Part shown: piece after piece, positions 1-8,829 of the stretch | Layout of the letters: every line of letters begins with the position of its first letter | Numbering within the stretch: the stretch's first letter is position 1 | NCBI RefSeq assembly: GCF_002909255.1 | Contig: NZ_PIOB01000005.1 | Coordinates: 186,001-250,000, forward strand | Direction of reading: 5' to 3' | DNA length: 64,000 nt | Source of the DNA: Arenibacter hampyeongensis | GTDB taxonomy: Bacteria > Bacteroidota > Bacteroidia > Flavobacteriales > Flavobacteriaceae | Program-made: the position numbers and the translations under genes | The notes under the pieces: model-generated | The model's input: the letters and a program-made list of their open reading frames with translations, nothing else | Database searches by the model: none | What the model was told of the DNA's origin: nothing

Positions 1-2
1 AA

Positions 3-1418
3 TCCTTTGCAGACAGGGAAGCATTGAACTCCTATTTTGGAAGATTGAACTATAACCTAATGGGCAAATATTTGTTTACGGTTACCGGTAGGGCCGATGG
101 TTCGTCGAAATTTGGTGATAACAATAAGTTTTCCTTTTTCCCCTCAGCAGCGGTTGCCTGGAGGATTTCGGACGAGGATTTTCTTGTAGATAACGCCCTA
201 ATTTCGAACTTAAAACTTAGAACAAGTTATGGGGTTACAGGTAACTCCGAAATACCACCTTATTCTTCCTTATCTCTATTAAGCTCCAATTATGCCGCAA
301 TATGGAACGATAGTCGTATTGGCGGAACTGGTTTGAATAGGTTGGCGAATCCGGATTTGAAATGGGAAAAGACCGCACAGTACGATGTTGGTTTGGAATT
401 AGGCCTATTTGATAATAGAATTAGCTTGGAAGCGGATTATTACTACAGAAAAACCACCGATATGCTCTTGGATGCCCCTGTTCCACAATCTAGTGGGTAT
501 GCCACCATAAGAAGAAATGTGGGTTCCATGGAGAACAAGGGTCTTGAACTTGGGTTATCAACCAAGAATATAGTAACCGCTGATTTAACCTGGACTTCCT
601 CCTTCAATATTTCTATGAACAGAAACAAAGTACTTTCCTTGGCCACACCCTCGGATATCTTTGGGGTAGGTGGACCTGGAATTACCAACGAAACCAGTAT
701 TATAAGGGTCGGTGAACCCGTAGGTGCCTTCTGGGGTCTAACCAGATTGGGTGTTTGGGGAACTGACGAAGCCGCTGAAGCGGCTAGTTTCGTAAGCTAC
801 CGAAACGGTCTTACTATTCTTCCTGGTGATATCAAATACAAGGATTTTAACGGCGACAAAATTATAAATGATGAGGATAGATCTATCATCGGTAATGGTT
901 ACCCAACAGCTTGGGGGTCATTTACAAATTACGTGTCCTATAAAAATATTGATTTCACCTTGGAACTTCAATATTCTTGGGGTAATGATGTAATGGATAT
1001 GAACTTGCACTCCAGCGAGGACAGACAAGCGCTAGCCAATAGTTATACTACAGTCTTGGATGCTTGGACTCCTGATAATCAAGATACAATGATTGCCCAG
1101 GTAAGGGATACGCGTGCTGGTTATGTAACCAATGTGGATTCTCATTGGGTAAAGGATGGTTCCTTTGTTCGTGGTAAGAATATCATGCTAGGGTATACTT
1201 TTGATCAAAACTTGGTTGAACGTATGCATTTGAATAAATTGAGATTGTACGCTTCGGCACAAAATTTCTTTTTGTTGGTAAATGATGAACTACTTGGTGA
1301 TCCCGAGGTAACTCCTATTCGTGGTGGTGAGGGTAACAATGTCTTCTCACAAGGAATGAAATGGCATGAATATCCAAAATCGACAACATTTGTAATTGGT
1401 CTGCAAGTCGGTCTGTAA
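3..1418 (+). CDS. SusC-family TonB-dependent outer-membrane receptor, C-terminal part
   Basis: The reading frame is open from the first bases, so the gene starts upstream of the window; the TTG at 24 is only an internal leucine codon. The visible 470 or so residues are the C-terminal part of the beta-barrel. SusC-type hallmarks include GRADGSSKFG near the start, ANPDLKWEKTAQYDVGLELG and a NKGLELGL segment, and the protein ends in an aromatic-poor but typical barrel strand (FVIGLQVGL). SusC receptors import oligomers across the outer membrane using TonB energy, capped by a SusD lipoprotein; the SusD gene follows 25 bases downstream. The substrate cannot be told from this fragment, since no degradative enzyme lies next to the pair inside the window. 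Confidence 0.93.
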   Translation, partial: SFADREALNSYFGRLNYNLMGKYLFTVTGRADGSSKFGDNNKFSFFPSAAVAWRISDEDFLVDNALISNLKLRTSYGVTGNSEIPPYSSLSLLSSNYAAIWNDSRIGGTGLNRLANPDLKWEKTAQYDVGLELGLFDNRISLEADYYYRKTTDMLLDAPVPQSSGYATIRRNVGSMENKGLELGLSTKNIVTADLTWTSSFNISMNRNKVLSLATPSDIFGVGGPGITNETSIIRVGEPVGAFWGLTRLGVWGTDEAAEAASFVSYRNGLTILPGDIKYKDFNGDKIINDEDRSIIGNGYPTAWGSFTNYVSYKNIDFTLELQYSWGNDVMDMNLHSSEDRQALANSYTTVLDAWTPDNQDTMIAQVRDTRAGYVTNVDSHWVKDGSFVRGKNIMLGYTFDQNLVERMHLNKLRLYASAQNFFLLVNDELLGDPEVTPIRGGEGNNVFSQGMKWHEYPKSTTFVIGLQVGL

Positions 1419-1443
1419 TTAATAAAATTTAAAATAAGATATT

Positions 1444-2985
1444 ATGAAATTTGATATAACAAAACACATAGGAAAGTTTTACCTCTGTTCGCTAATGTTG
1501 CTGACAACGGTGGGTTGTTCCGATTTTTTGGATGAATCCGATCCATCAAACCTAACACCGGACAGCTTTTACACTACAGCCAAACATGCCGAATCGGCCA
1601 TTGCTGCCGTTTATGCTGATGCTAGGTTCGTGGGAGACGGCGCGGGTATTTTCTCGTCCAATTGGCAATTATTGGAAGCAGTTACTGGAACTTCCACTAC
1701 CCAAACGGCACAGAACTCGGATTTAAACAACTTGTATTCCTTATCCTACGATGCAAATACATTGCATATTCGTAATTGGTGGCGTGGAGCGTATAAAGTC
1801 ATAGCCAACGCCAACTTAGTTCTTGAAAATGTACCTGGTATAGAAATGGACCCGGCACAAAAGAACAAAGTATTGGGAGAAGCGCGATTTTTTAGGGCTT
1901 GGGCTTACTTTTACGTTGTTAGACTTTGGGGAGATGTTCCTTTGATTACACTTCCACAAAGTGCCAATTCCGAAGACTTTAACCCTACCCGTAGCCCTCA
2001 GAAAGCGGTTTATGATCAAATTGTGGCTGATTTGGTAGAGGCGGAAGGAGCAGGATTGTCATGGACAGATACTAGTGGACGGGTATCCCAAGCTGCTGTC
2101 AAATCCTTATTGGCAAAGGTATATCTTACCATGGCCGGAAATCCCCTTAATGAAACCGCACGCTATGCCGATGCTGCCAGTAAGGCCAAGGAGGTTATAG
2201 ACAATGCAGGACCAATAGATCTTTTTGATACTTATGCTGAGGTTCATGATGAAAGTCTGGGCAATATGGTAGAGCATATCTTTAGTCTTCAATATAATGA
2301 TGAGGTAGCTGGGAACCCTATGGGCAACATGTTTCCTAATTTCCAACCGGTAACCTATCGGGGACCATCTGGAACAGGAAGTTCAGTGCCAGAAATTGAA
2401 TTTTACAACTCATATGAGGCGGGAGATCTAAGAGCAGTGGATCGTGAGGGTTGGTTTTATAGCAGTTACTATACCAATGGTAGCGGAGCGCTTTTTGATT
2501 TGGGCGCACCTTATATCTTTAAGCATTTCAATGTTACTGCCAACGGTACGTTCGGTGTTCCTGGTACGGCTAAAGACAACTTAAATATGCCTATTATACG
2601 TTTTGCCGAAATATTGTTGATCTACGCAGAGGCATCCAATGAGGCAACAGGGCCCAACCAAGATGCAGTTGATGCTTTAACAAGGATAAGAGATCGAGCA
2701 CAGTTGACAACTCCTGCCCTTGGTGCATTTACCCAAGCATCCTTAAGAGAGGCAGTTTGGAAAGAGAGATGGTACGAGCTTAGCTACGAACAAATTACTT
2801 GGTTCGACATGGTACGCCTTAGAAGAGTGCTTAACAGTGAAACGGGTGCCTTTGATAATTTTGTTGGGCATGTTAACCTGAGCTCTGATCAGGCGCTTCA
2901 AGATAAACATTTGTTGTTTCCACTTCCAGAACAGGAAATGATCAACAATCCAAATTTAACACCTCAAAACCCGGGGTATAATTAA
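1444..2985 (+). CDS. SusD/RagB family nutrient-binding lipoprotein
   Basis: This 513-residue protein has a signal peptide ending in the lipobox TVGC (Cys25), followed by the SDFLDESDPSNLTPDSFY segment seen at the start of mature SusD proteins. The TPR-like core motif FFRAWAYFYVVRLWGDVPLI (about residues 149-168) and the late segment IIRFAEILLIYAEASNEA are both classic SusD. The protein sits on the cell surface and forms the lid of the SusC barrel encoded just upstream. A strong terminator follows 80 bases after the stop, so the pair ends its operon here. Confidence 0.96.
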   Translation: MKFDITKHIGKFYLCSLMLLTTVGCSDFLDESDPSNLTPDSFYTTAKHAESAIAAVYADARFVGDGAGIFSSNWQLLEAVTGTSTTQTAQNSDLNNLYSLSYDANTLHIRNWWRGAYKVIANANLVLENVPGIEMDPAQKNKVLGEARFFRAWAYFYVVRLWGDVPLITLPQSANSEDFNPTRSPQKAVYDQIVADLVEAEGAGLSWTDTSGRVSQAAVKSLLAKVYLTMAGNPLNETARYADAASKAKEVIDNAGPIDLFDTYAEVHDESLGNMVEHIFSLQYNDEVAGNPMGNMFPNFQPVTYRGPSGTGSSVPEIEFYNSYEAGDLRAVDREGWFYSSYYTNGSGALFDLGAPYIFKHFNVTANGTFGVPGTAKDNLNMPIIRFAEILLIYAEASNEATGPNQDAVDALTRIRDRAQLTTPALGAFTQASLREAVWKERWYELSYEQITWFDMVRLRRVLNSETGAFDNFVGHVNLSSDQALQDKHLLFPLPEQEMINNPNLTPQNPGYN

Positions 2986-3063
2986 TAAAAGACCTATAAA
3001 ATTAAATTCACAAGATTTTAAGGATATGAGTTTAGTTTGAGTAAATTGGTTTTTAGTAATTTG

Positions 3064-3097
3064 AAAAGGCAGTATCCAGTTCGGGGTACTGCCTTTT
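3064..3097 (+). terminator. Rho-independent terminator after the first susCD pair
   Basis: A 14-base stem (left arm 3064-3077, right arm 3083-3096, one T-G wobble, five-base loop) runs into a T-rich tail. It lies about 80 bases after the susD stop and also faces the convergent regulator gene. Confidence 0.85.
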
Positions 3098-3292
3098 TGC
3101 TTTGATACACCTCATATAATATACCAATGTCAACCCTAGGAATAAGTTAGCCTAGTTTAGGTCAATTTCCTGACCATTTGCGGGCTTGCTAAGCGGTTAA
3201 AATGAGCAGGATCTGGGCAAAGTACACAGTGTGGGAATACCAGTATAAAAGTAAACAGTACCTCAAGTAATTTGAAAGGTAAAATGGAATTC

Positions 3293-5197
3293 TTAGCCTA
3301 TCTTTTTTAAAGTATATGTAGTTGCCTTGGTTTTGTTCTTAATTTCAAAGGAGTTGTTAAGCTCATTGATAAAGTTTGAAGGTAGTATTCCCAATCTCTT
3401 TTTAAACGCAGCATTAAAAGTATTTAAGTTATTATATCCCAAAGAAAAGGCGATATAACTCAATTTGCTGTTCCTAAATTCAATATCCTTAAGTAATTTT
3501 GGTAGCAAATAGTTTATTCTTAATTCGTTGATATAGTTGTTGAAATTCGATTTTTTTTCCTGATTTATAACTTGGGAAAGGTATTTGGGATTGGTTTTTA
3601 ATTGCTCAGAAAGCTGATGCAAATTACATTGTGGGTCTAAGTAAAAATTTTCCTTTTCCAGTTTCTCCAGTTTGGTCATAATAATATTCTTAATATCCTT
3701 GTCAATTCTGGGCTGTGTCTTGGGGATATCTGCACTTTTTCTTTCAAGGGACCATTGGGTCTCCATGTGTTGTATTCCATTTAGTTTCTCGCTCATACGC
3801 AGCTGTATTTCTGCAAGATCGATGGTTCTTTGAAGTAACAATTTATTTTTCTTTTTTACTTTGAGGTAGGAAAAAAGGGAAATACTGCTTATAACCAATA
3901 GTAAAACAAGAAAAATGATAATACCTTTAAATTGGGCTCTCTGGGCTACATTTTCCAATTCTAGGATTTTTTTCTTCTGCAATACTTCTTTTATTTTTCT
4001 TTTGGTCTCCAGAATAACAATTTTTTGCTCTTTTTCATTGGTAAAGAGAGAGTCGCTTATGGCTTGGTATAAGACTTTATAATCGTTGGACTTGGAAAGC
4101 TGGTTTGTTTTTGCGTATAGTTTACTTAAAACCAAGCTATTGCGTTTTATAACATCGAATGCATCTATGCTTTCTGCAGCTTCAATACTGTTTTCATAAT
4201 TTAGAATTGCCTCGGCAGTGTCCTTGGTCTGCAAATACAATTCAGCTTGTACCGTTAAAGCTCTTGGGATTCTAAAACGATAATTATTTTCGAAATTAAT
4301 TTCCAATGCCTGGGAGATATGGGTCAAAGCCTTATCATGCTCCCCTATGGACATATAAATATTTGCAATATTGCTGTGAACGGACGCAAGTATATAACTA
4401 CCTGCGGGCGGGAGCTTTTTTTCTATCTCCAGAAAAAACGCATATACCTTTAAGGCGCCTTTTGGGTCATTTAAATTTGCAGTCATTTTAGCAATTTCAT
4501 CTATTTTCGGATAGATGTATTCCGTTTTTTTGAGCTTAAGAATGTAATGGAGCCCTTTTAGACAATAACTTAAAGATTTTGAATAATGCTCTATTCTTAA
4601 GTAGTAATGTGATAAGGCCGCATTGGCCTTCATTAAAAGATAATCATTTTTGCTTTTTTCTGCATTGTCCAACAGTTTTAAACCCGTTTCAAGAGCATTG
4701 TCGTATTCCCCTCGTTCTGTGAAAATGTCAGATTTTAAGGTAGCTATATCCCCATATATTTCTGGATAGCTGGTAGTTCCCACCAATTTTTGAATCTCAA
4801 GCGCCATTTTCATGGACTCATCAAAATTGCCCTTTACAAATAAAAGATATGCCCTATTGTATTTGGCCTTTAGAACACCTTCCTTAAATGCAATTTTCTC
4901 TGAAAGCGCTATGGCCTGATCGTTATAATTGCTGGCCAATTCTGCAGATTTGTGAATATATGCCGTGTATAAATTTAATAGGGTGTTGACCTTATCCTTA
5001 CCTTGTGTACGTCCTATTTTGGCTAGTAAAAATTCGATGTCCAAAAATTCTTCCTTAAAGTTGTCTTTATTTTTAATTAGGCTATGTACATCATCCAAAT
5101 AAGAATCCACAGAATCTTTTTGGGTTTCATTGGCGCTTAAATGATTAAACAAGAATAAAATGGTCAACAGAAATGCAATCTTGGTTAAGTTATTCAT
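3293..5197 (-). CDS. TPR-containing membrane AraC-family transcriptional regulator
   Basis: This 634-residue protein has an N-terminal signal peptide (about 1-22), a periplasmic array of tetratricopeptide-like helices (about 60-370), one membrane span (about 418-438, GIIIFLVLLLVISSISLF), a short coiled segment, and a C-terminal AraC helix-turn-helix (about 520-615, with LSQVINQEKKSNFNNYINEL and the second helix pair SYIAFSLGYNNLNTFNAAFK). Such proteins are common in Flavobacteriia and are thought to pass an outside signal directly to DNA, but ligands are mostly unknown. It converges on the susCD pair at 1-2985, so it may regulate that pair or act elsewhere. A large hairpin lies 60-110 bases upstream of its start. 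Confidence 0.9.
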   Translation of the reverse strand: MNNLTKIAFLLTILFLFNHLSANETQKDSVDSYLDDVHSLIKNKDNFKEEFLDIEFLLAKIGRTQGKDKVNTLLNLYTAYIHKSAELASNYNDQAIALSEKIAFKEGVLKAKYNRAYLLFVKGNFDESMKMALEIQKLVGTTSYPEIYGDIATLKSDIFTERGEYDNALETGLKLLDNAEKSKNDYLLMKANAALSHYYLRIEHYSKSLSYCLKGLHYILKLKKTEYIYPKIDEIAKMTANLNDPKGALKVYAFFLEIEKKLPPAGSYILASVHSNIANIYMSIGEHDKALTHISQALEINFENNYRFRIPRALTVQAELYLQTKDTAEAILNYENSIEAAESIDAFDVIKRNSLVLSKLYAKTNQLSKSNDYKVLYQAISDSLFTNEKEQKIVILETKRKIKEVLQKKKILELENVAQRAQFKGIIIFLVLLLVISSISLFSYLKVKKKNKLLLQRTIDLAEIQLRMSEKLNGIQHMETQWSLERKSADIPKTQPRIDKDIKNIIMTKLEKLEKENFYLDPQCNLHQLSEQLKTNPKYLSQVINQEKKSNFNNYINELRINYLLPKLLKDIEFRNSKLSYIAFSLGYNNLNTFNAAFKKRLGILPSNFINELNNSFEIKNKTKATTYTLKKIG

Positions 5198-5240
5198 GGT
5201 TTATTTTTTTAATACTTGTTGCCTTTGGGGGTTTTTGTAT

Positions 5241-5308
5241 TTAAGGGTCCAAGGTTCGCAATTTTAGCTTTTGGTAATATAAAAGCTAAAATTGAATTGG
5301 GTCCTTAA
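5241..5308. repeat. Nested inverted repeat upstream of the TPR-AraC gene
   Basis: A perfect 14-base inverted repeat (5259-5272 with 5281-5294, eight-base loop) is enclosed by a second six-base pair of arms (5241-5246 with 5303-5308). It lies 44-111 bases upstream of the minus-strand regulator start and could act in its leader RNA or as a protein-binding site. Confidence 0.55.
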
Positions 5309-5392
5309 TCAAAAGGGCAATAAAATATTGATAAATATAAATATAGATAATTAAATATTAATGGAAATTTAAGAATAGGAGCGTATTGGTTG

Positions 5393-5406
5393 TGCAAAGG
5401 TTTGCA
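5393..5406. promoter_or_regulatory. 14-base palindrome TGCAAA-GG-TTTGCA
   Basis: A near-perfect palindrome in the shared upstream region of the TPR-AraC gene and ppc. A one-base variant occurs at 27999-28012 upstream of uxuB. It may be a binding site for a global regulator; the factor is not known. Confidence 0.3.
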
Positions 5407-5516
5407 TGAACACCTATTTAGCAAAGTATCGGTTTACTGTTCAACGGATATGGAAAGTTCTGTGGTTTGTTTTTGACTAGGCCTATTAAAGGAGTTGGCT
5501 AAAACTGGAGGAAACC

Positions 5517-5550
5517 AAAAAGAGCCTTGCCGGTATGGCAAAGCTCTTTT
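5517..5550. terminator. Orphan terminator-like hairpin
   Basis: The arms AAAGAGC and GCTCTTT extend through TTGCC/GGCAA with one mismatch, with T-rich ends on both strands. No gene ends nearby, so it either ends a small unseen transcript or is left from a lost gene. Confidence 0.5.
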
Positions 5551-5795
5551 ACGAGAACACTATATGAAAATGAAAAAATTACTTTATCTATTATTACATT
5601 GTAAATATACCCGGTTGTAGTGCGTCTGGAAAATTATTGTTGTGAAGTGGATTGATTTTGAGGTGTCTCCATTAAATTTTGATGTTTGGAGAATAATTCC
5701 TGCTTCAAATCTAAAAATATGCCGATATTTAATTTTTGAAATTCATGTTTCCCTTTTATACGGGAAATGATCATGTAGAATGTAATTTAAGATGT

Positions 5796-8342
5796 ATGCA
5801 TCAATTAGAGAGATTAGACGAGTTTAAAAAATCGGTACATAACAAGTTCAATATTTATAATAGCTTGTTCCTTAATTTGCCGTATCAAAATATTGAAAAT
5901 GTAGGGATGCTTATTCCATTATTACTGGATCAGGCGGAAAAAGGGTTAAAATCCGGGAAGAATCCACAGGAAATTTTGGACGGTTTTTTTCAAAACTATG
6001 CAAAGATCGATTCTGAAAAAGACAGAATAGATTTTATGTTCCGGATTATTCAGTATGTGGAAAGACAGGTGGTGTTATATGACAGTGTTGAGGATGCAGC
6101 CTTTCCAAAGCTACAGAAACACAGTAGTTCGTTGACTATTGGTGATTATTTTCAGCTTGTCGACAAAAATAAAAGTTGGGACCAGATTTCAGAAAAATTG
6201 TCCACATTCAGTGCTCGTATAGTTTTGACGGCACATCCCACCCAATTTTACACTCCTGCTGTGCTAGATATCATTAGTAATTTAAGGAGTCTTATTTTGG
6301 AAAATAAAATTAATGATATTGATCTTGTGCTCCAACAATTGGGACTAACCTCTTTGATCAATGCCAAAAAGCCTACTCCCTTGGATGAAGCCAAAAATAT
6401 AATATACATTTTAAGAAATGTATATTATGATGCTGTTGGTGACTTATATGCCTACATCAAGGATAATATTGGTGATATGGATTTTAATAATCACAATATC
6501 ATGAAATTAGGGTTTTGGCCTGGTGGGGATAGGGATGGAAACCCTTTTGTGACATCCAGTATCACCAAGGATGTTGCCGACGAGCTGCGTATTACGCTAA
6601 TGAAATGCTATTATCACGACGTAAAGAACTTGCAGCAAAAATTGACTTTTAGGGAGCTTCAGGATGTAATGGCCAATTTAAGGGAAAGGTTGTACAATAC
6701 CATGTTCGACGCCAGCAAGGTGTTGCGTTACAATGAAATTATTGAGCCGCTTCTGGAAATGAGGTCGATATTGATTGATAAATACCATAAGCTATACCTA
6801 AAGGATTTAGATCATTTAATAGATAAGGTAAAGATATTCAGAACTCATTTTGCCACCTTGGATATTAGGCAAGACCACAGTGTCCACAAACAAGTGGTTG
6901 AAGCCATTCTTAAGGAGAACGGATATATTTCTGAAAACATTGATGAACTGGATAAGCAAGAATTAATAGATATTTTGCTTCATAAGGATATCAACCTACA
7001 AAAGCAGAAATTTGAGGAAGATATTGTCCAAGAAACCATTCAGAATATCTTACAGTTAAGGGGGATTCAGGAGAAAAATGGCGAAGAGGGATGCAACCGT
7101 TATGTTATCAGTAATTCCGAGAATATTTTTTCAGTTCTATTCGTATTCGGACTATTTAGATGGTGTGGTTGGAAATCGGATAAAATTACCTTCGACATAA
7201 TTCCTTTGTTCGAGACTATGAAAGGAATGGAAAGTTCTGAAAATACCATGAATGAATTGTTTGATCTCCCTGCTTATATAAAGCATGTAGAACAACGCAG
7301 AAACAAACAAACCATAATGCTTGGTTTTTCAGATGGCACCAAGGATGGCGGATATGTAAAAGCCAATTGGGAAATTTTCAAGACGAAGGAAAAATTGTCT
7401 GCAGTATGTGATCAAAATAATATTAAGGCTATATTTTTTGACGGTCGTGGAGGACCACCGGCCCGTGGAGGAGGAAAGACCCATAGATTTTACGCCGCAC
7501 AAACCAAAGACATCGCAAATAATGAAATACAATTAACCATCCAAGGGCAGACCATAACAAGTACCTATGGCACCAAAGAGCAGTTTATTCACAATTGCGA
7601 ACAATTATTGACAGCAGGTCTTTCCAATAATTTGTTTGGTAAGGAAAATGTAATTTCCAAAGAGTCGAGACAATTATTGGAAGCGCTGTCCGATCTAAGC
7701 TTCGAAAAATATGATGACCTAAAGAATCATGATAAATTTATCCCGTATTTGGAAAATAAGAGTACTTTAAAGTATTATCAAAAAGCAAATATAGGCAGTA
7801 GACCAGGTAAAAGAGGTCATAAGAAAAAATTGGAACTTACAGATTTAAGGGCCATTTCATTTGTGGGGTCTTGGAGTCAGCTTAAACAGAATGTCCCTGG
7901 CTATTTCGGTATTGGAACTGCTATTAAGATTTTAAAAGATCAAGGGAGAATTGAGGATGTGAAAAAGTTATTCAAAGAAGTTCCATTGTTTAAGGCTCTG
8001 ATGCTCAACAGTATGATGTCATTGGCCAAATGTTATTTTGAATTGACCAGCTATATGAAGGAAGATAAGGAATATGGCGATTTCTGGAAGATCCTATATG
8101 AGGAATATCTACTGTCCAAGGAAATGTTATTGCTTATTTCAGATTCCAAGATATTGATGGAAAAGGAATCAGTTTCTAGGGAGTCGGTTAAAATCAGGGA
8201 AAATATTGTGTTGCCATTATTGGTCATCCAGCAATTTGCCCTCCAACAAATGAGTAGGGACACCGAGTATAAGGATTTATATGAAAAAATAGTAATTAGG
8301 TCTTTATATGGTAATATAAATGCAAGTAGGAATTCTGCCTAA
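5796..8342 (+). CDS. ppc: Phosphoenolpyruvate carboxylase
   Basis: The enzyme adds bicarbonate to phosphoenolpyruvate to make oxaloacetate and refills the TCA cycle in the cytoplasm. The catalytic TAHPTQ motif (His147 from this start), the glycine-rich loop FDGRGGPPARGGG (about 549-561) and the C-terminal GSRPGKRGHKKK and FVGSWSQLKQNVPG segments are all present. At 848 residues it is close to other Bacteroidota forms. The frame is open upstream to a TTG at 5736 with another ATG at 5745, but the sequence MHQLERLDEFKKSV looks like the normal family N terminus, so I chose the ATG at 5796. It stands alone and is followed by a terminator. Confidence 0.95.
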   Translation: MHQLERLDEFKKSVHNKFNIYNSLFLNLPYQNIENVGMLIPLLLDQAEKGLKSGKNPQEILDGFFQNYAKIDSEKDRIDFMFRIIQYVERQVVLYDSVEDAAFPKLQKHSSSLTIGDYFQLVDKNKSWDQISEKLSTFSARIVLTAHPTQFYTPAVLDIISNLRSLILENKINDIDLVLQQLGLTSLINAKKPTPLDEAKNIIYILRNVYYDAVGDLYAYIKDNIGDMDFNNHNIMKLGFWPGGDRDGNPFVTSSITKDVADELRITLMKCYYHDVKNLQQKLTFRELQDVMANLRERLYNTMFDASKVLRYNEIIEPLLEMRSILIDKYHKLYLKDLDHLIDKVKIFRTHFATLDIRQDHSVHKQVVEAILKENGYISENIDELDKQELIDILLHKDINLQKQKFEEDIVQETIQNILQLRGIQEKNGEEGCNRYVISNSENIFSVLFVFGLFRWCGWKSDKITFDIIPLFETMKGMESSENTMNELFDLPAYIKHVEQRRNKQTIMLGFSDGTKDGGYVKANWEIFKTKEKLSAVCDQNNIKAIFFDGRGGPPARGGGKTHRFYAAQTKDIANNEIQLTIQGQTITSTYGTKEQFIHNCEQLLTAGLSNNLFGKENVISKESRQLLEALSDLSFEKYDDLKNHDKFIPYLENKSTLKYYQKANIGSRPGKRGHKKKLELTDLRAISFVGSWSQLKQNVPGYFGIGTAIKILKDQGRIEDVKKLFKEVPLFKALMLNSMMSLAKCYFELTSYMKEDKEYGDFWKILYEEYLLSKEMLLLISDSKILMEKESVSRESVKIRENIVLPLLVIQQFALQQMSRDTEYKDLYEKIVIRSLYGNINASRNSA

Positions 8343-8382
8343 TGTCATAAATAAAGGTATATAGGAGTGCATAGAAGGATAT

Positions 8383-8446
8383 AAAAAAGGATAGCCTAAC
8401 ATGGTAGGAAATGCTGGGAGGTTTTTCAAATAACCTATCTTTTTTT
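8383..8446 (+). terminator. Terminator after ppc
   Basis: An A-run plus GGATAG (8383-8394) pairs with CTATCT plus a T-run (8435-8446), with one G-T wobble and a loop of about 40 bases. It begins about 40 bases after the ppc stop. Confidence 0.55.
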
Positions 8447-8787
8447 GTGTCCTTTTCCCGCTTTTTATATGAGATGGGTAATTTCTTAAGTGAATATTGT
8501 TTTAAGCCAGATATACCTTGTCAATTTTGAAATCGTTTTAGTTAACGGTTTCTTTGTTTATATTTGGGGATATACTGGTTTCTCAAATACATTATGTCTA
8601 TAGCGATCGGGAAAAAAGTCACGACTACTAGGTATTCCCCCCTCTCCTTTTAAGCGGCATATAATGGCGTGCAAACTGTGCGGCACAACTATGCTGGGTA
8701 ATTTTGATTTAAGCGGGGTTAATTTTACCTGCTGGTCTTAAGCACTAAAATTTCGGATGCAATTAGGTGTATAGGAGGTTTAAGGAA

Positions 8788-8829
8788 ATGATTACATTTA
8801 AAATAGGAGGATTATATGCCAATAAATAA
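8788..8829 (+). CDS. Possible 13-codon leader ORF overlapping the kinase start
   Basis: An ATG at 8788 preceded by AGGAGG (8773-8778) opens a 13-codon frame that ends in TAA at 8827-8829, 14 bases inside the kinase gene and in another frame. The kinase start has its own AGGAGG inside this ORF. Strong Shine-Dalgarno sites are rare in this window, so two in a row suggest translational coupling or an attenuating upstream ORF. No function is known and the evidence is only positional. Confidence 0.25.
   Translation: MITFKIGGLYANK
8805..8810 (+). promoter_or_regulatory. Strong Shine-Dalgarno site of the PAS kinase
   Basis: AGGAGG lies five bases before the ATG at 8816 and fixes that start. Most other genes here lack such a site. 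Confidence 0.75.

Larger units (their letters stand above)
5198..5795. other. Intergenic region between the TPR-AraC gene and ppc
   Basis: No convincing gene is seen in these roughly 600 bases. The stretch holds a structured inverted repeat near the regulator start (5241-5308), a 14-base palindrome (5393-5406) and a terminator-like hairpin (5517-5550). The two flanking genes are divergent, so promoters for both should lie here. Confidence 0.6.
8343..8815. other. Intergenic region between ppc and the PAS kinase gene
   Basis: Apart from the ppc terminator and a possible 13-codon leader ORF next to the kinase start, nothing recognisable is seen. The middle (about 8450-8760) has no convincing gene or RNA. 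Confidence 0.5.

Noticed and set aside
8664-8741. 25-residue frame with a CxxC pair upstream of the PAS kinase.
   Set aside because: Too short, without a ribosome site, and no homologous family is recognised.
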